A DNA stretch of 64,000 nt from Diorhabda sublineata (lineage: Eukaryota > Arthropoda > Insecta > Coleoptera > Chrysomelidae): contig NC_079478.1 in assembly GCF_026230105.1 (NCBI RefSeq), positions 18,925,653 to 18,989,652 on the forward strand, given 5' to 3'. A program made the translations under genes and the position numbers. Shown here one piece after another: positions 34,075-46,401 of this stretch; positions within the stretch are counted from its first letter, which is position 1, and each line of letters starts with the position of its first letter. A model generated the notes under the pieces. The model was given only the letters and a program-made list of their open reading frames with translations, did no database searches and had not been told where the DNA came from.

Positions 34075-34280
34075 AATTGAGAGGAACAATCTCTACAAGG
34101 CACAGACTGGCTTGCATATGTGCAACCACGGCCATGAAACCAAGCCGAATAGCTGCACTAGATGTGACTCTAAATCTGCTACCTTTCCGCATAGTACTGG
34201 AAATCGTATCAGAAAAAATATCACTTAGAATGTTCAGGGACAGAATCACCAAAGAAAAACCGTCCGTAAATAACGACCGA
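34075..34280 (+). pseudogene. LINE fragment between RT and RNase H
   Basis: RLACICATTAMKPSRIAALD followed by VTLNLLPFRIVLEIVSEKI matches the conserved stretch (usually QRLACLxITGAMRTTPTAALEVLLNLPPLDL) that follows the RT domain in R1/I/LOA-type LINEs. No catalytic motif remains. A possible continuation, GTVAYHNFAF near 34490, is too weak to claim. Confidence 0.65.
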
Positions 34281-34299
34281 ACCTAGGGCATGCCTTTAG

Positions 34300-35435
34300 A
34301 TGATGCATAAAATTTTTATCTTTGAGAAAAAAATTACCTCAGTACTAAGCTGTAGAAGTAAGTGAGATCAAAACACCAATTATTGGGACAACTTACAGGG
34401 GCTAAGATAGACAAAAACTCTTCTGGGAAACTATAACCAGAGTGGATCGGCTGAATGTATCAACCCCCAAGTAAAAACAATTTACTAACAGGCACTGTCG
34501 CATATCATAATTTTGCTTTTTTGGTGTATTTTCTTTTCATTTGTTGAAATTAACATTAAAAGTGTTATATAACTTTTTTGCGGAACATAATATTTTCCAA
34601 AGTTTCGGCTCTTCCCGTTGGCAATACTAACATTAAGTTTTTCATGCATATCTTTTTACGTTAAGAACATTTTTTCGTTAGGTCTAAAGTTAGAAGTAAA
34701 CAACTCTTACTTACAATATTATGGATAAACACATATAAAACTAGATATTATTAATATGACGTCTTTATAATATACCTACCTAGTTATGCGACCAAATTCC
34801 CAAATAACGTGTACAGGAATCTGTACGATAATTAGGTTGCAAATTATGATGTTATAAACAAATTAATCGATTCTCGCTCTGTGAGACATTGCGTATCACC
34901 ATTACTCATGATATATGTTTTGTTGGTAGATTGCGATGTGATAAATCATGTAGTTATTATTTCTAAGAAATATGCAATTCCACAACCGTGGGAATGATTA
35001 TTTAAAACGACCTTAGTTGTAAAATGCAATATACCGCACGTTCAATGATTTTTGCAACATATTATTCTTCGTACATGGATAAAACATGAAAGAAGCTTCA
35101 ATCTGTGAAAAGATTGACAGAGTGACAAAACGTCAAAGTTTAGGCTTATTGCTTAACAATTTCAGGATGCCGCGCAAAAAACAAGATATTATGAGGAACA
35201 CGGAGTACTTGCACTATTTAAAATATTTGTTCTCAGGGGATAAGATAACTAAGCTAAAAGCGATTTCCAAAGATCATGCAACGCTATCATGTTTACTCTC
35301 TGGCGCGTGGAGACTCGAGTGTAATTACGAAGCTTGACCATAAATAAGGCTCACAAAGAATTTTCACAGTGAAAAACATGTTCATTGGAATTGAATCATA
35401 CATAATCGCCGTTTATATCATTGTATTTTTGCTTG
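34300..35435. other. No gene seen
   Basis: The plus-strand frame 35086-35337 has mixed composition but no recognisable motif. Otherwise AT-rich spacer. Confidence 0.45.
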
Positions 35436-35439
35436 CTTG

Positions 35440-35645
35440 ATTTACTTGGTGTATCTTCTTTATACCTGAGTCCTAGGAGTATGCCGTCGGTCCGCGAAGG
35501 TAGCTTGAAGCCTCTTTTTTCAGCACTTCAATGCTTGCGAAATGCATCCCTCTCAAGTGTTTCCTCAATTCAGGAAAGAGATGACCACTACTGGAGGCCA
35601 AGTCTAGGCTGTAAGAGGGGAGTGAGATAGTATTGCACACATCTT
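35440..35645 (-). pseudogene. Mariner-type transposase C-terminal fragment
   Basis: Minus strand, downward from 35640: SLPSYSLDLASSSGHLFPEL then RKHLRGMHFASIEVLKKEAS and SYLRG. This matches the PPYSPDLAPSDYHLFPKL..HL.G..F.S..E block of mariner transposases. The third catalytic Asp (in APSD) is replaced by Ser-Gly here. About 60 codons remain. The frame is fairly open, but both ends run into unrelated sequence. Confidence 0.65.
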
Positions 35646-35649
35646 GTAC

Positions 35650-36415
35650 ACTCGTATTCTTTTGCTACATACATCTCACACAGTTGGAAATGAATAACCA
35701 CCGTAGGAACGTTTAATGCACAGTTCGCACTTCGCGTAAGAATCATCTTTCACAGCTAGCGAGTTAAGAAATAACGTTATAAAAGCTCGCCGAGGCGGGA
35801 ACTGGGAGAAAGGGAGCCAAGCTACGTATGCGTTTACCATGCATCTTACCTAACAGCATTCCTAGCAGCTTCTTGGAAACTTTATTTCACGAACATCTCT
35901 GGTAAATTGGCTACTATAGGCATGCAAATTGGTATGTTACTAAAGCGGCATTTATATTGGTATAGGAAATGGGTTATTCGCTTCTTCCAGTATCTTGCAA
36001 GATAGATACTAATCCAATGTGATCCATTAAGAATAGTACATTTACAAGCAGCGACGTTAGGAAAGTAAATGTCTATTTACTTATCTACTAGCTTCTAAGA
36101 CTAACCTAAGATCATTCAATCTGTCGATCATCAGCAACAACTTATGAACTAGGGCAACAAATAACAAGTCAGAATGAAGAAAAGGATAACTGTGTCATAC
36201 AAAGTATTGAAAATATTCAACTACTCCGAAAGTATTACTTATAATATGACGAGTGAAGAAAATCCGCCTGCACTTTGATTACCTAGTAATATTACTATTA
36301 TCTTATTTATCATGACAGAGTTGATAGCATATTGTGTTTTTTCCTGATATTCGCACACTATTCGTGATATGTGAACTATTCAGAATGAACGAGGCTGAAC
36401 TAGCCCTTAAGTCAA
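35650..36415. other. No clear gene
   Basis: The stretch 36150-36290 weakly resembles the sequence after the tyrosine recombinase at 54180 (shared ATAATATGACG.GT.AAGAAA and AATATTACTATT blocks), so it may hold the 3' tail of the same kind of element. Otherwise nothing is seen. Confidence 0.35.
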
Positions 36416-36493
36416 ATATTATGGTCTAAAACTTAATTCCTGCGGTTTTTTCTAAATTTGAACGTTTATTTAAGAAAAACATGTACAATAGTA

Positions 36494-37492
36494 TTATTCA
36501 AAGTATTGCCCATCTGAAACTATGACCTTTTCCCATTTTTCTGGCAATTTGTGGATCCCATCCCAAAAGAACTGCGCCAGCTTGGCAGCCAAGAGTGAAT
36601 CAAGCCAATTTTTTATGTCTTGCTCTGATGTGAACCGTATTTCAGTGAGGGCGCTCTGTATCAACCGGAAGATATGGTAGTCAGAAGGGGCAAGGTCTGG
36701 GCTATAAGGCGGGTGAGGTAAAACTTCTTATTTACTGTTTTCCAAATAGTTCTTAACCGTAATAGTACCGTGGGGCCGAGCGTTGTCATAATGGAAAGTT
36801 ATTGCCTCATATCTAGTCACATATTCCGGACGTTTTTCGGCTACTGCTCTCTTCAAACGGATTAATTGTGTTTGGTAGCGTTCTCCATTGATGGTTTCAC
36901 CCGGATTTAGCAGCTCATAATACAGCACAGCCCTCTGATCCCACCAAATAGAGAGCATTAAATTCGCGCCATTGATATTCGGCTTTATGGTTGAATTAGC
37001 TTTCCATTTTTCATCACCAGTAACAGTCCGATACAAAAATGACTTCCTTCTGTGACATCCAGCAGCATTTCGGACATGCAAAACCGCTTTTCGACGTCTC
37101 TTCTTGTGTTTGGCAGCAATCTTCATCGAGTAATGCTTCCAGTTCTTGTAACAGTCCGATACAAAAATGACTTTCTTCTGTGACATCCAGCAGCATTTCG
37201 GATATGCAAAACCGCTTTTCGACGTCTCTTCTTATGTTTGGCAACAATCTTCATCGAGTAATGCTTCCAGTTTTTCATCTTCAAACTTTTTTGGCCGCCC
37301 AGGATGTTCTCCCAAGCCAAAATCACCACTTTTGAATCGTGCAAACCACTTTTGACACGTTCGCTCAGCTAGAGCATGTTCACCATAAACTTTCACCAAA
37401 ATACGATGACTTTCGGCAGCATTTTTCTTCATATTCAAGTAATTAAGAAGAACTTCCCGCAAAAACACTTTTTCAGGAACAAAGTTCGACAT
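36494..37492 (-). pseudogene. Mariner transposase with internal duplication
   Basis: The start at 37492 (MSNFVPEKVFLREVLLNYLN) is the usual mariner N-terminus. RILVKVYGEHALAERTCQKW and FARFKSGDFGLGEHPGRPKK are the first helix-turn-helix and the linker. LEALLDEDCCQTQEE follows and is read twice because of the 128-bp duplication. VTGDEKW (about 37020) carries the first Asp, HYDNARPHG (about 36775) the second, and PHPPYSPDLAPSDYH (36718-36675) the third. The C-terminus ends LPEKWEKVIVSDGQYFE with stop codon 36494-36496. All three catalytic Asp codons survive. The duplication length is not a multiple of three, and the helix-turn-helix to catalytic linker is partly missing. An additional stop occurs near 36727. 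Confidence 0.85.
37020..37275. repeat. 128-bp tandem duplication inside the mariner transposase
   Basis: Unit 37020-37147 and unit 37148-37275 both start GTAACAGTCCGATACAAAAA and differ at only a few positions (for example CTTCCTTC versus CTTTCTTC, GGACATGC versus GGATATGC). 128 is not divisible by 3, so the duplication itself shifts the frame. Confidence 0.95.
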
Positions 37493-37639
37493 ATTTTAGT
37501 GAAAAAAAAAACATTGTTTTTAACGCTTCAAATGAGTGACATATACTGAAAAGACGTACAATAACATTAGCTTACCAACGATGTAATATTATACGAGTTA
37601 CGCCATCTCTTATCAAACCGCACGAATTAAGATATAGAC

Positions 37640-38660
37640 CAATAAATATCTCGGGATGACCTTCGATCAGAGACTAACATGGAGACAACATCTTAAAGCA
37701 GAAACGTAAGGATTGAAACCTAAAATGATGAACTGGATGTTGTGCGACATATCATCAGCTATGCAGCTTTCCTATGGTGACCAAGAGCAATAACCAAAAT
37801 TGAGAAAACAATCCTAGATAAGTTACAAAGGGCAGCCTATCAGGCACTAATAGGCACGACACGGTTATGTCCCACGGCTGCTGATTAGTATTCTACACTA
37901 ATTACTCGAAAAAAGAAAATGGATAAGTAGGGACAGAAATATATGGCCCAGGAACAAAGCTCGTCATCCCTTGATCTTAGAACGAGGCGGAAACACACGC
38001 TATCCATACCTGCGCAGGTCGCTACGCACAACGTAACTAAGGCCATGAAAAGGTATCCATCCTCAGATAGCAGGGTAGCCCAGCAAGCACTTGACTCTCA
38101 TAAAATTGAGTCAAAACTAGTAAGGAACTGCATCGAAACTTTAAACTCAATAGGAGCAAACAATGAAGTTGGTATCTGACAACACCAGAGTACACGATAT
38201 TGAACAAGTCGATCATGTGGTGAAAAGAGGCGAGACAATTCCTTTCATACTACAATCTTCCATAGCTTTTCCACAAACCCATCAAGTCATATTCATAAAG
38301 TTGTGTGAAAACGAAGCAATCCAAAATTTTTTATTCCTATTCCACCAAATGGTCTGAAAAGGCCATTTCATTGAACATATACGAGTTAAGGGGAGTTACT
38401 GGTATGCTTACTGGACAGTGTCTGTTGAACTATCATCTGAAAAACTCGACAGCTATTGTCGCTTCTGTAGAGAACCATAAAGAACCGCCGAACACCTCCT
38501 TTGTGGGTGCGAGGCAATCCATAAATGAAGATTACAGTACTCATATTCAAGTTTTTGAAAGGTTGAAAAGGTAAGCCGCATAGTCCCTAGACAGGTAGCT
38601 CACTTTGCCCAATCATTACTGCCTGACTTGTAAATAGTCCGGGGTACACAATAGATCAAT
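37640..38660 (+). pseudogene. LINE relic: RT tail, RNase H and C-terminal zinc motif
   Basis: In order: YLGMTFDQRLTWRQHLKAE (about 37650-37710, end of RT thumb), TKIEKTILDKLQRAAYQALIG (37795-37855), then the RNase H part QQALDSHKIESKLVRNCIET (38085-38145) with LNSIGANNEVG and, in a shifted frame, HSRVHDIEQVDHVVKRGETIPF (38180-38250; the usual GHxGxxGNExADxLAKxG strand, mutated). Then ALNIYELRGVTGMLTGQCLLNYHL (38370-38430) and CRFCREP..ETAEHLLCGCEAI in broken frames (38460-38525), which is the CCHC zinc motif. The set is typical of I/LOA-type LINEs with RNase H. Stops and frameshifts throughout; the RT core is missing. Confidence 0.75.
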
Positions 38661-40680
38661 AAACCAAAGTGTTAGCGAAGTAAATTAACAACCTTACTGT
38701 CTCTTCTCATCTAATCTAAAAGTGAACCATGTTACTACTGCTTTAATATTAAATTATGCTTCATTTTTTGCGGGCAATTAATTTTTCCTTCACGAACTGA
38801 CAAAAATATCAGCTCTAGTTCTGAAAATGAAAACAAAAGACACAAGCAACCGAACTAGAAATCTAGAAGTAATCTATTCTTCTAATAATGCTGGATCGAA
38901 CTATATAAATGAATCAACTTTTGTTTTAAGTCACTAAAATGACTTTCACCCCAAATGGAATTTTGAAAATTTCATCGAATCGTAGCTATTTGATATTAAA
39001 TAGAAAAGATGCGGGGGTGATATGCGCGGCTCTCTATGATCTGTCGTTGCATGATGTTGTTATACGGACAAATGACAGACGTTAAGTCTACGTGATCTGA
39101 AGTATGTATACGCGCCAACGAGAGATACTCTTTTGTTTAGTGTGAGAATCACTGCACTCTGCGAAAATCTTGACTGGCCATCGTGTCCATAAAGCAGATA
39201 AGGATTTTTATGGGTTTACGTGGATAATTTTGCTTCCATATATAGATCGTTAAAAGGCGGTGTGGAAAGATCAAGTAAAAACAAGATGACAAATTGTTGG
39301 TTTTAAATCAGTTGTTTTTATGACATACGGGAAAACTAGGTCTATTGAATGTTATGTTTTTACATTGTGCTTGATAATTGACATGAATTTTTAAAAAATA
39401 CGAAAATCTTTATCCCACTAACAATATGGTTTGAGCATATATTAGAAACTTATAGATACAGATTGTTAGTTAGGATTTGAATAGCATATTAACATTCTAA
39501 TACAATTTCAAACCAGATTTTTGTTTATTTCTAACGTTTCACGGTTTTCCGTCTAGTTTTGATTCACAGCCTTATCTATCTACAAAGTTAACCCTTTCTT
39601 TAAAAACGAATATGAACATATTCGTGGGGTCCTTTATAAAATGTAAATAGTATAGAGTGACAAAATCAAATTGTGAATTAAGTTAAAATCTATAAGTTTC
39701 AGAAAATTCATAAATATCTTGTGGAGTGTAAGTTATATTATATAACTGGTGAGTAATTCCGAAATATTAAGATAAAGAAAAACCAGATATGAAGCATATC
39801 AACTATTAGTATCGATAATCCAAATATTGCTAGATATCAATAGAAAACAAAAGTGATAAAAAAATAACGTTAACCCAGAGAAAAGAGATTGATAAGTTGA
39901 TAGACTCGCACTATATCCAAATATGATAGAAAAAATTAAGGTACAATAACGTAGAGAGACGAGTTCATCCACCTCGGGTAAATCTTGGGGGTTGTACTGA
40001 GTAGGTGTCTAGCAAAACTAAATGGAACCCGGAACTCGTTATATTAAGGTGCGTTAAGTTCAGGAATGATTACAAAATAGAAAAAGACGATATAGATACC
40101 TTTCAAGAAATATTTTTAGACATGGAGGAAAAAATAGACAGAAATACATATATTATAAAACAAGACAAACAAAAGCTGAATCAAGCAATAAAGGCGGAAT
40201 AAAATTAGAAATTAGAGCCAACAAAAAATAAAGGTCCAAATAATAATGGGAAAAATAAGTTGAAAGTAGACCTGGATGCTGATTTAGTAGGAGTCAACAG
40301 AATATGAGAATTTGAAACAAATAAAAAGAAGCCAATGATGGTTGAAATCAAAAAATGAAACAAAACGAGTCTAATTATAATTTAAATTTAGAAATGGAAT
40401 AAAAAATTGGGAATTATGAGACAAGCTAAAAAGCTGGAAGTATCAAAATTTATGGAATAGAGGCATTTATGAACAAAAAGTCAAGAGAAAAGATGACAAG
40501 AAGATGACGTGCAGCAAGTAATCACTATTCAGAAAATGGAGGGGGAAATAGAGAGTAAAGAAAGTCGACAAGGCAAAGAAATGGATAATGAGTAAGAACG
40601 AGAAGAACAAATGGAAGGATATAGTAAGAATGGAAGCGTGGAAAGTACAAAATCATGTTGCAGAAAACTAGAGCTAGAGA
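38660..40680. other. No clear gene; A-rich stretch 39990-40680
   Basis: The frame 40005-40202 (Lys/Asp/Glu-rich) and the following A-rich sequence are low complexity; they may belong to a decayed LINE whose tail is at 40690-40870, but no motif supports this. Confidence 0.35.
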
Positions 40681-40689
40681 AGTGATTAA

Positions 40690-40880
40690 ATATGAAATTA
40701 AGAAAGAATATATTGGAAAATAAAATTAAAGCAGAAATATTTCACATTGAAAGAATGGAAGAACAGGGGAAGAGGAAAATTAGAAAATGGAGAACGAACG
40801 AGAAAAGATTGTCAGGAAGACCAAAAAATAGTTGGGAAAATTATACAAGATATGCGAAATATAGAAGTACGTCACTGACA
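40690..40880 (+). pseudogene. Possible LINE RT C-terminal tail
   Basis: FHIERMEEQGKRKIRKWRTN followed by EKRLSGRPKNSWENY resembles the RM.E.R..KKI..W....R..GRP..RW.D block that ends RTE/R4-type RT proteins, also seen at 62660-63075 and 54990-55300 on the other strand. Short and Lys-rich, so the assignment is tentative. Confidence 0.4.
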
Positions 40881-41012
40881 AAAACATATATTAAGCTATA
40901 ATTGGGTAGTGTTCTAGTCCTCCCACATAATACAGGGTCAAAAGAAGTCAATTTGACCAGCTACAATTCTAAATAAAATGTACAGCCTTGAATATATATT
41001 AAACATATTGCA

Positions 41013-41018
41013 TTTATT
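41013..41018 (-). terminator. Poly(A) signal AATAAA (minus strand)
   Basis: AATAAA on the minus strand lies 90 bases downstream of the TAG that ends the open frame at 41108. This is a normal spacing for a short 3' UTR. Confidence 0.55.
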
Positions 41019-41107
41019 TGTCTAACAAATTCTGGTAGTTTTACAGTTGAGGCTAGATTAAATTGGTACAGGCAACTTCAACCTAGATTAGTCGTGGCTC
41101 ACTCATA

Positions 41108-41390
41108 CTACTCTTCTATTTCTGTATCTACCATTTCTTCGAGACAATCTTCCAGCATTTGACGTCGTTTTTCCATCAAGGCAGAGCATCTGTAGAGCAG
41201 AGAATCAATTATCTTTTCTTCTCCGTTATATGGTTTGGTTTTTCCTTCATTAATCTCTGGACAAATAGCTGGATATCCTGCAATTACTTCTATTTGACTA
41301 CATAACCTAATATTCGGCTTTCTGTAACTTGGATAAAATGTTGCTAAATGCCATTCTCATTTGTCACCGTTAGGAAATTTTCCGAAAGGA
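41108..41390 (-). CDS. Unrecognised terminal-exon-like coding segment
   Basis: The minus-strand frame runs from about 41388 to the TAG at 41108-41110, with one in-frame TGA near 41350. Key parts: EWHLATFYPSYRKPNIRLCS, IEVIAGYPAICPEINEGKT, KIIDSLLYRCSALMEKRR and LEDCLEEMVDTEIEE at the end. Composition is balanced, with Cys, Pro, Tyr and Trp, unlike the surrounding chance frames. An acceptor-like AG lies before AACATTTTATCC (about 41337), so the exon may start after the TGA. Alternatively the TGA shows it is a decaying pseudogene. A poly(A) signal follows at a normal distance. I do not recognise the family; it carries no transposase or RT motif. It is the best candidate in the window for a non-transposon protein. 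Confidence 0.45.
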
Positions 41391-41399
41391 GACGTTTGG

Positions 41400-44300
41400 T
41401 CATTTTAATTGCCTTTTACTAGTACTAATAGCGTTATTAGAATCTTATCAAATATTTACATCTGGTAACTTTGTTTCTATTTAATACACCATCTATTCCA
41501 TAGACGATCCACTCAAATGACTCAAGTTAATCTCTATCATCTTTTTAGAGCCCTGAATGTGCATAATAATATAGATAGACATCAAATTGATAAAAATGAC
41601 GAGTCATAGAATATTTTATAGTCCTAGTTGTGGTTTATTTCTCCTAATGAGAGCTTGACAATTAAACACTTTTGTCCCCTATAGCTAGTAATCCAGAGCA
41701 GCTCTACCATCTTCTCACCAGCTAGCTAATGTGTATATTTGAAGCTACCTTGACCCTATACCATTGCTTTAATGCTTGTTACTAGTCACATCGAGTACAT
41801 ACAACTATTTAGCACTCATCAGGAATTAATTAATTGTCTGGGCTGAAATCCAAATGAAAAAATAAGAACTAATGTAAAGTTTTTTCCCGTTACTTTAATT
41901 TTGAAACATAAAAAAAATTTTCAAGGGAACGAGCAGCCCATGAAATGGATGAATATGAAATTAAGACATAGTTAAGACTACTTATCCTTGGTAGGGTTTA
42001 TCGTAGAGCACATTTGGATTTCCAGGATTTATAGATCCGTTAATATTTTAAATGACATGTCTTTGTACTGAATTCCTTCAGATGACATATCATCTCAAAG
42101 TAGCCAAATGAGCCTTAGAATTCTTGACAAGTGATGAACAGTTAGCGTTGCTCATTTCTATTAAAGTTTTTGCGATGGTAGATATGACTGTGATGTCGTT
42201 GACCCCAAAATAATCAGATGCTATTCTCTTTTGACAACAATGATGTTTTGCCGAGATATTAATAAATTCGAGGATGAGGAAAATCAACCAACTTTGATAT
42301 ATAACCCATGATCAAATATGTGCTAAGTGTAATATCAAGAAATTGTCTTTAACTACATTTTCTCATTCGATCACGAAAAATATAAAAATTAACTCATATT
42401 ATTGATTGGATGGATGGTCTAAACCAAATAAATACTTAATGACAATCAAATTCATCGTAAAATATAACTGATTTATGAAATATGAATAAATAAAACAAAT
42501 TTTTAAAAGTGGAACTTCGGCTTTCACTCAAGCAGCGGGTGGCTACTATGTAATATTTCGAACTCTTATACAATGGTAATTATTACCATGACACTGTGAT
42601 TTCTATACTATCTAACGGATTAAGATCGAGCAGAGAAATTATATAACAGGGCTGCTACCAAAAATTTTTAGTAGGGTTGTACGTATTTCTCAAAAATCGA
42701 AAAAAGATGAGAAAGTAACATTGAAAGAGCATAAATATAGTAATCAAAAGTTTATATTTTGCGAGTGTATGAGAAATACATAACAAGACATCTATAGAAT
42801 AAAACTATTAATTATAATTATATACAAAACTTGATATTAATTTATTTAATGACATTTCGACTCCGTGATGACTACGATTTAGTTGCGAAGATTTTCTTTC
42901 AAATACGCTAGCGCCGTTGCTTTAAAATTGTGAGCTTCAAATTTGAAATAATTCCGTAAATAAAAAGCCCAGTTGAGGTGGAGAGGACAGCATGGAGGTC
43001 AGAGATAAAGTTTTTAAGAAACCCTTCACGTATACTTGATCTATTTGAACCGTCTCCATTGGTAATAAGAAATTTATTGTAACCGCATGTTCTCAAAAAA
43101 ACTATAGACTTCTCTTGTGGTTCTGATTCGTCGCATACCAGTAGTGGCAGTTTTGATAATTTACACGTCGATAAAAGTACAAATCCCATAATATAATGCT
43201 CAATGTCATGGTTCATATAGTCAGGTCTATGACTAACTTCTTGGAATCCTAATTCCTATAGCAATTCAATAAAAAACACTTGTTTGAAAAGAAGGGTGAT
43301 TGGCACACATTTAAGAGATGAAAACTCGAATACTGCAGAATATTGCACGTGTTATAGTAGTTTTGGTTGGTATAAAACTCTCGTATCGTGCTCTCACGAA
43401 ACTCTCCATAGCGACTAAACACACAAAAATCATATTCTTTCTGATGATACGCAGAAATCATCTTTGGTTTTATGTTATTATATCTATATAGTCTAAAGTC
43501 GAAACCAATTGTTGTGTATAGCCATTTCCTTTTTTAATTTGATATTTTAATATTTCATTTCCAAAATCTCCAAAATCTACAGCACACACCAACAATTCCA
43601 TTCTTATATAAAATGTACCCTTTCAATACAATTTATTTATTTTAATAACTCATAATACACAAAATATTTAATACTAATATAGTTTGAGAGAAAAAACAGG
43701 TTTAAATAAATGACCATATCATTTATTGATTATTGCAAAATAATAATTAGGACGTATGGTCGCAATAGTATTGGTGATTGGGTCGTATGTGTCCCAACAA
43801 TATTGCAGTAAAATAGTGGAGAATATAAAATATATGTTCCACTAGAAATATAGTAAAATAAAAGAAAAACATCATTGTAATTCAACATTGTTTTTTCACA
43901 TATACAAAGATATCAAGAATGATACTTAGCAAAACAAACATTGCAGAGCTCTACTGTGCACATTTGGAAAGTGATTTTTTTTTTGAAACCAGCACATCTT
44001 TACCGGAATAGGCATATGATCTCTTATATCATCCAGCTGGAATTTTTCTACGGCTATCATATTTTCTGCGGTATAATAAAGATTATGTACGTCAATTTTG
44101 AACATCATATTTTATTGTATATTATATAAGCATACATATATTGCAGTCATGGATAACGTGTAGAACTTTATTCACCATTTGGAGCTTTCTCTATCCGAAT
44201 TATACTGTGATAGCATTTGATCGACGTGATAACGCCTCCCATAAATTCATTGTAAAACATATTTGAATAGGAGCAAGTAATTTCATTTCTACTACCATCT

Positions 44301-45045
44301 TTTGCTTTTCTTTCTACATGCTTACTACTAAAAAATCTTTAGTATCTTGCAAACGAATGGAAATTATCTTGAATATAAAGGTTATTTAGTACTAATGGGA
44401 CATAATATTCCAATAATTAACACTTTATATAAGTACAATTTTTGTTTTTGTAAATAAAAAAAAATCATAAAAACTATTGCTATAAACTAAATAAGTAAAA
44501 TAAAATTATTAATAGCTTATTTGGCAACTACCAGCACAGCACATTAAAAAACACAGTTAGTAATCAGCGTGACACGTGTTTACGGTTTGCTAGCAACATT
44601 TAGATTGACAAAATTTCCTAGAAAAGAAAAAAGAAGACTGCAAAAAAGCAAACAGATTTGGACTTATTTATGGTACAATACTAAAATCCCAGATCCTAAT
44701 GCATTTGTAAGAATTAGAATTATTTTAGTAATTATATGAAATTCTCTGAGACTATATATCCGTATGGTATGAAAAGGGTTAATACAATTGATGGGCATAT
44801 TACTTTATGTTATTTATTACACAGAAATATTATTCACAAATATTTGTTACCTTTCACCCACAAGTAGATACGCTCGTGAGCGACCTATCAGGATACCACA
44901 ATCGTTATTTTTTCCTGATGTAATTTTTCATACTTAACCAAATTATTGATTGGAGCTTGCGGTTATCTCGAGTGTATTTCTTTTCTTACAAGTGATTGTG
45001 ATGCTAATTAAGAGAATGCACAGATTTTGTTGAATCATTGTTGGT
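41400..45045. other. AT-rich stretch, no recognised gene
   Basis: Minus-strand open frames at 42908-43216 (102 codons, starting MNHDIEHYIMGF) and 43249-43461 lie close together and have mixed composition, but I recognise no domain, splice site pair or poly(A) signal that would make them a gene. The rest shows nothing. Confidence 0.4.
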
Positions 45046-45049
45046 TGTT

Positions 45050-45420
45050 CAGAAAGTGAGTGACTGGTATTATGATTAGCTACTAATAATTAGAAACGAA
45101 AACATGCTTGATTTTTTCATTATGTATTGTTAAATTCACAAAAAGGTTTTTAGTAGAGAAATATATCAATACTATATATAAAATTTTCTGCCATTTTTCT
45201 AGTGGTTTCATAATTCTCTTTTATCGCCAAATACTTTCGTGAAAAATTTGTGAAAATCGAAACGATGGGCAGTGAAGACAGTAAAATATCTGGGCTATAC
45301 CGTGTATCAAAATTCTCATCCAGGTTTAGTCAACTTTTGGTAATTCGTTAAAATGTGTGGTCTCACGTTGTGATGGAACACAACGCCTGTTTTATTGAAT
45401 AAATCCAGACGCTTATGTAT
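45050..45420 (-). pseudogene. Mariner transposase C-terminal fragment
   Basis: Minus strand, downward from about 45415: RLDLFNKTGVVFHH then NVRPHILTNYQKL, i.e. the second catalytic Asp block (usual VVFHHDNARPH) with the Asp codon lost. Degraded sequence follows in which the usual FF..K...FW..GI..LPEKW segments can be traced (KFFTKVFGDKREL, NGRKF). The end near 45050 (GTTGTTCAGAAAGTGAGTGACT) may be the terminal repeat. Heavily decayed. Confidence 0.55.
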
Positions 45421-45429
45421 TAATATAGT

Positions 45430-46365
45430 AATATATGATAATATAACGATAATGTCGTTCGAGATGTTATCCGGTGAATTATGGATTCGGTCAACGTAAG
45501 TAAGAGATAGAAAAAAGAGCTATGAAACATTCTGGGAGATGAAGGGCCGTAGATATATTGGTTTTTTCTCAAACGTACTACATATGGAAGATAGAAAATA
45601 CAAAATGTTATAAAAGAAAGGCGAAGAAATATTCTCTTGAAGAGGTAGTTGTTCCAGGAAAAAAATTTCATGAATGAGAGATCTATAATTATTTTAAAAT
45701 GTGTTGGTAAGAGTGTACATGACGTGGTAACCACATTTCCTTCCAAAACCACTCTTGTATGACTTTATATTTAATGTCATATACTTTATAATTTTTTTAT
45801 CGCTCATTTTTTAATCTCTTTAAAGGAAATATGTCGGAATTTTCCCCTCAGGTGTATTAAAAATAAGCAAAATAAAAATTACGTGAAACTATACAGAAAA
45901 ATTTATCATAAGATAATAGAAGCTGCCATAGATATTTATTATAATAGGACACTCGCCAATGTTTCTAAAGAAACATAGTCCATGTTAATATGCTATAACT
46001 TGAAAACAAATGAGAATCGGATAAGAGTATATTAGTTTTTTTACATTATTTTCACGTGTATAATTCACTCCTAGAGTTTAATGCGCTCCTCCCGACTCAC
46101 CCCTATAGTAGTTGAAATTCAACCTTGAAACTAGATAAATGATACTTAAACTTATTAAAGCATGCAAATATCATGAAGAATGAAAAATTTTCTGATTTGC
46201 AATTTATTTTATATATTCATCTGATAATACAAATGAAATTTCAAAAAACCGTTCAGGAAATGCAACTATCGATGTTTCAAATATATTAATTTTAAAAGGG
46301 TCATGCTAACAGCTCCAGTTTTCTAGATACAGTTTAATTATGGTTTAAGCCAAAGTTTCAAAAAT
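45430..46365. other. No gene seen
   Basis: The minus-strand frame 45420-45752 has no recognisable motif. AT-rich. Confidence 0.45.
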
Positions 46366-46370
46366 ATATA

Positions 46371-46401
46371 CAGTGCTTTTCAGATAAAAATATCCACCTT
46401 T
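46371..46401 (+). repeat. Stray 31-bp transposon end
   Basis: CAGTGCTTTTCAGATAAAAA..CCACCTTT preceded by TA at 46369-46370 matches the first 31 bases of the transposon ends at 46825 and 48806 (one mismatch seen). It is not followed by the transposon interior but switches directly to the inverted copy of the host flank at about 46405. See the composite hairpin entry. Confidence 0.9.

Larger units (their letters stand above)
36422..37641 (-). mobile_element. Nearly full-length mariner, 1.22 kb, with TIRs
   Basis: The left end TGGTCTAAAACTTAATTCCT and the right end (reverse complement TGGTCTATATCTTAATTCGT) match over about 28 bp, ending in GCGGTTT. TA precedes the left end; the right flank no longer shows TA. 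The element contains a transposase frame on the minus strand from 37492 to 36494. All mariner landmarks are present, but a 128-bp tandem duplication and frame breaks disable it. Confidence 0.85.

Noticed and set aside
42908..43461. Two neighbouring minus-strand frames of 102 and 70 codons
   Set aside because: No recognisable domain and no splice or poly(A) evidence; length is within chance for this composition, so not called as a gene.
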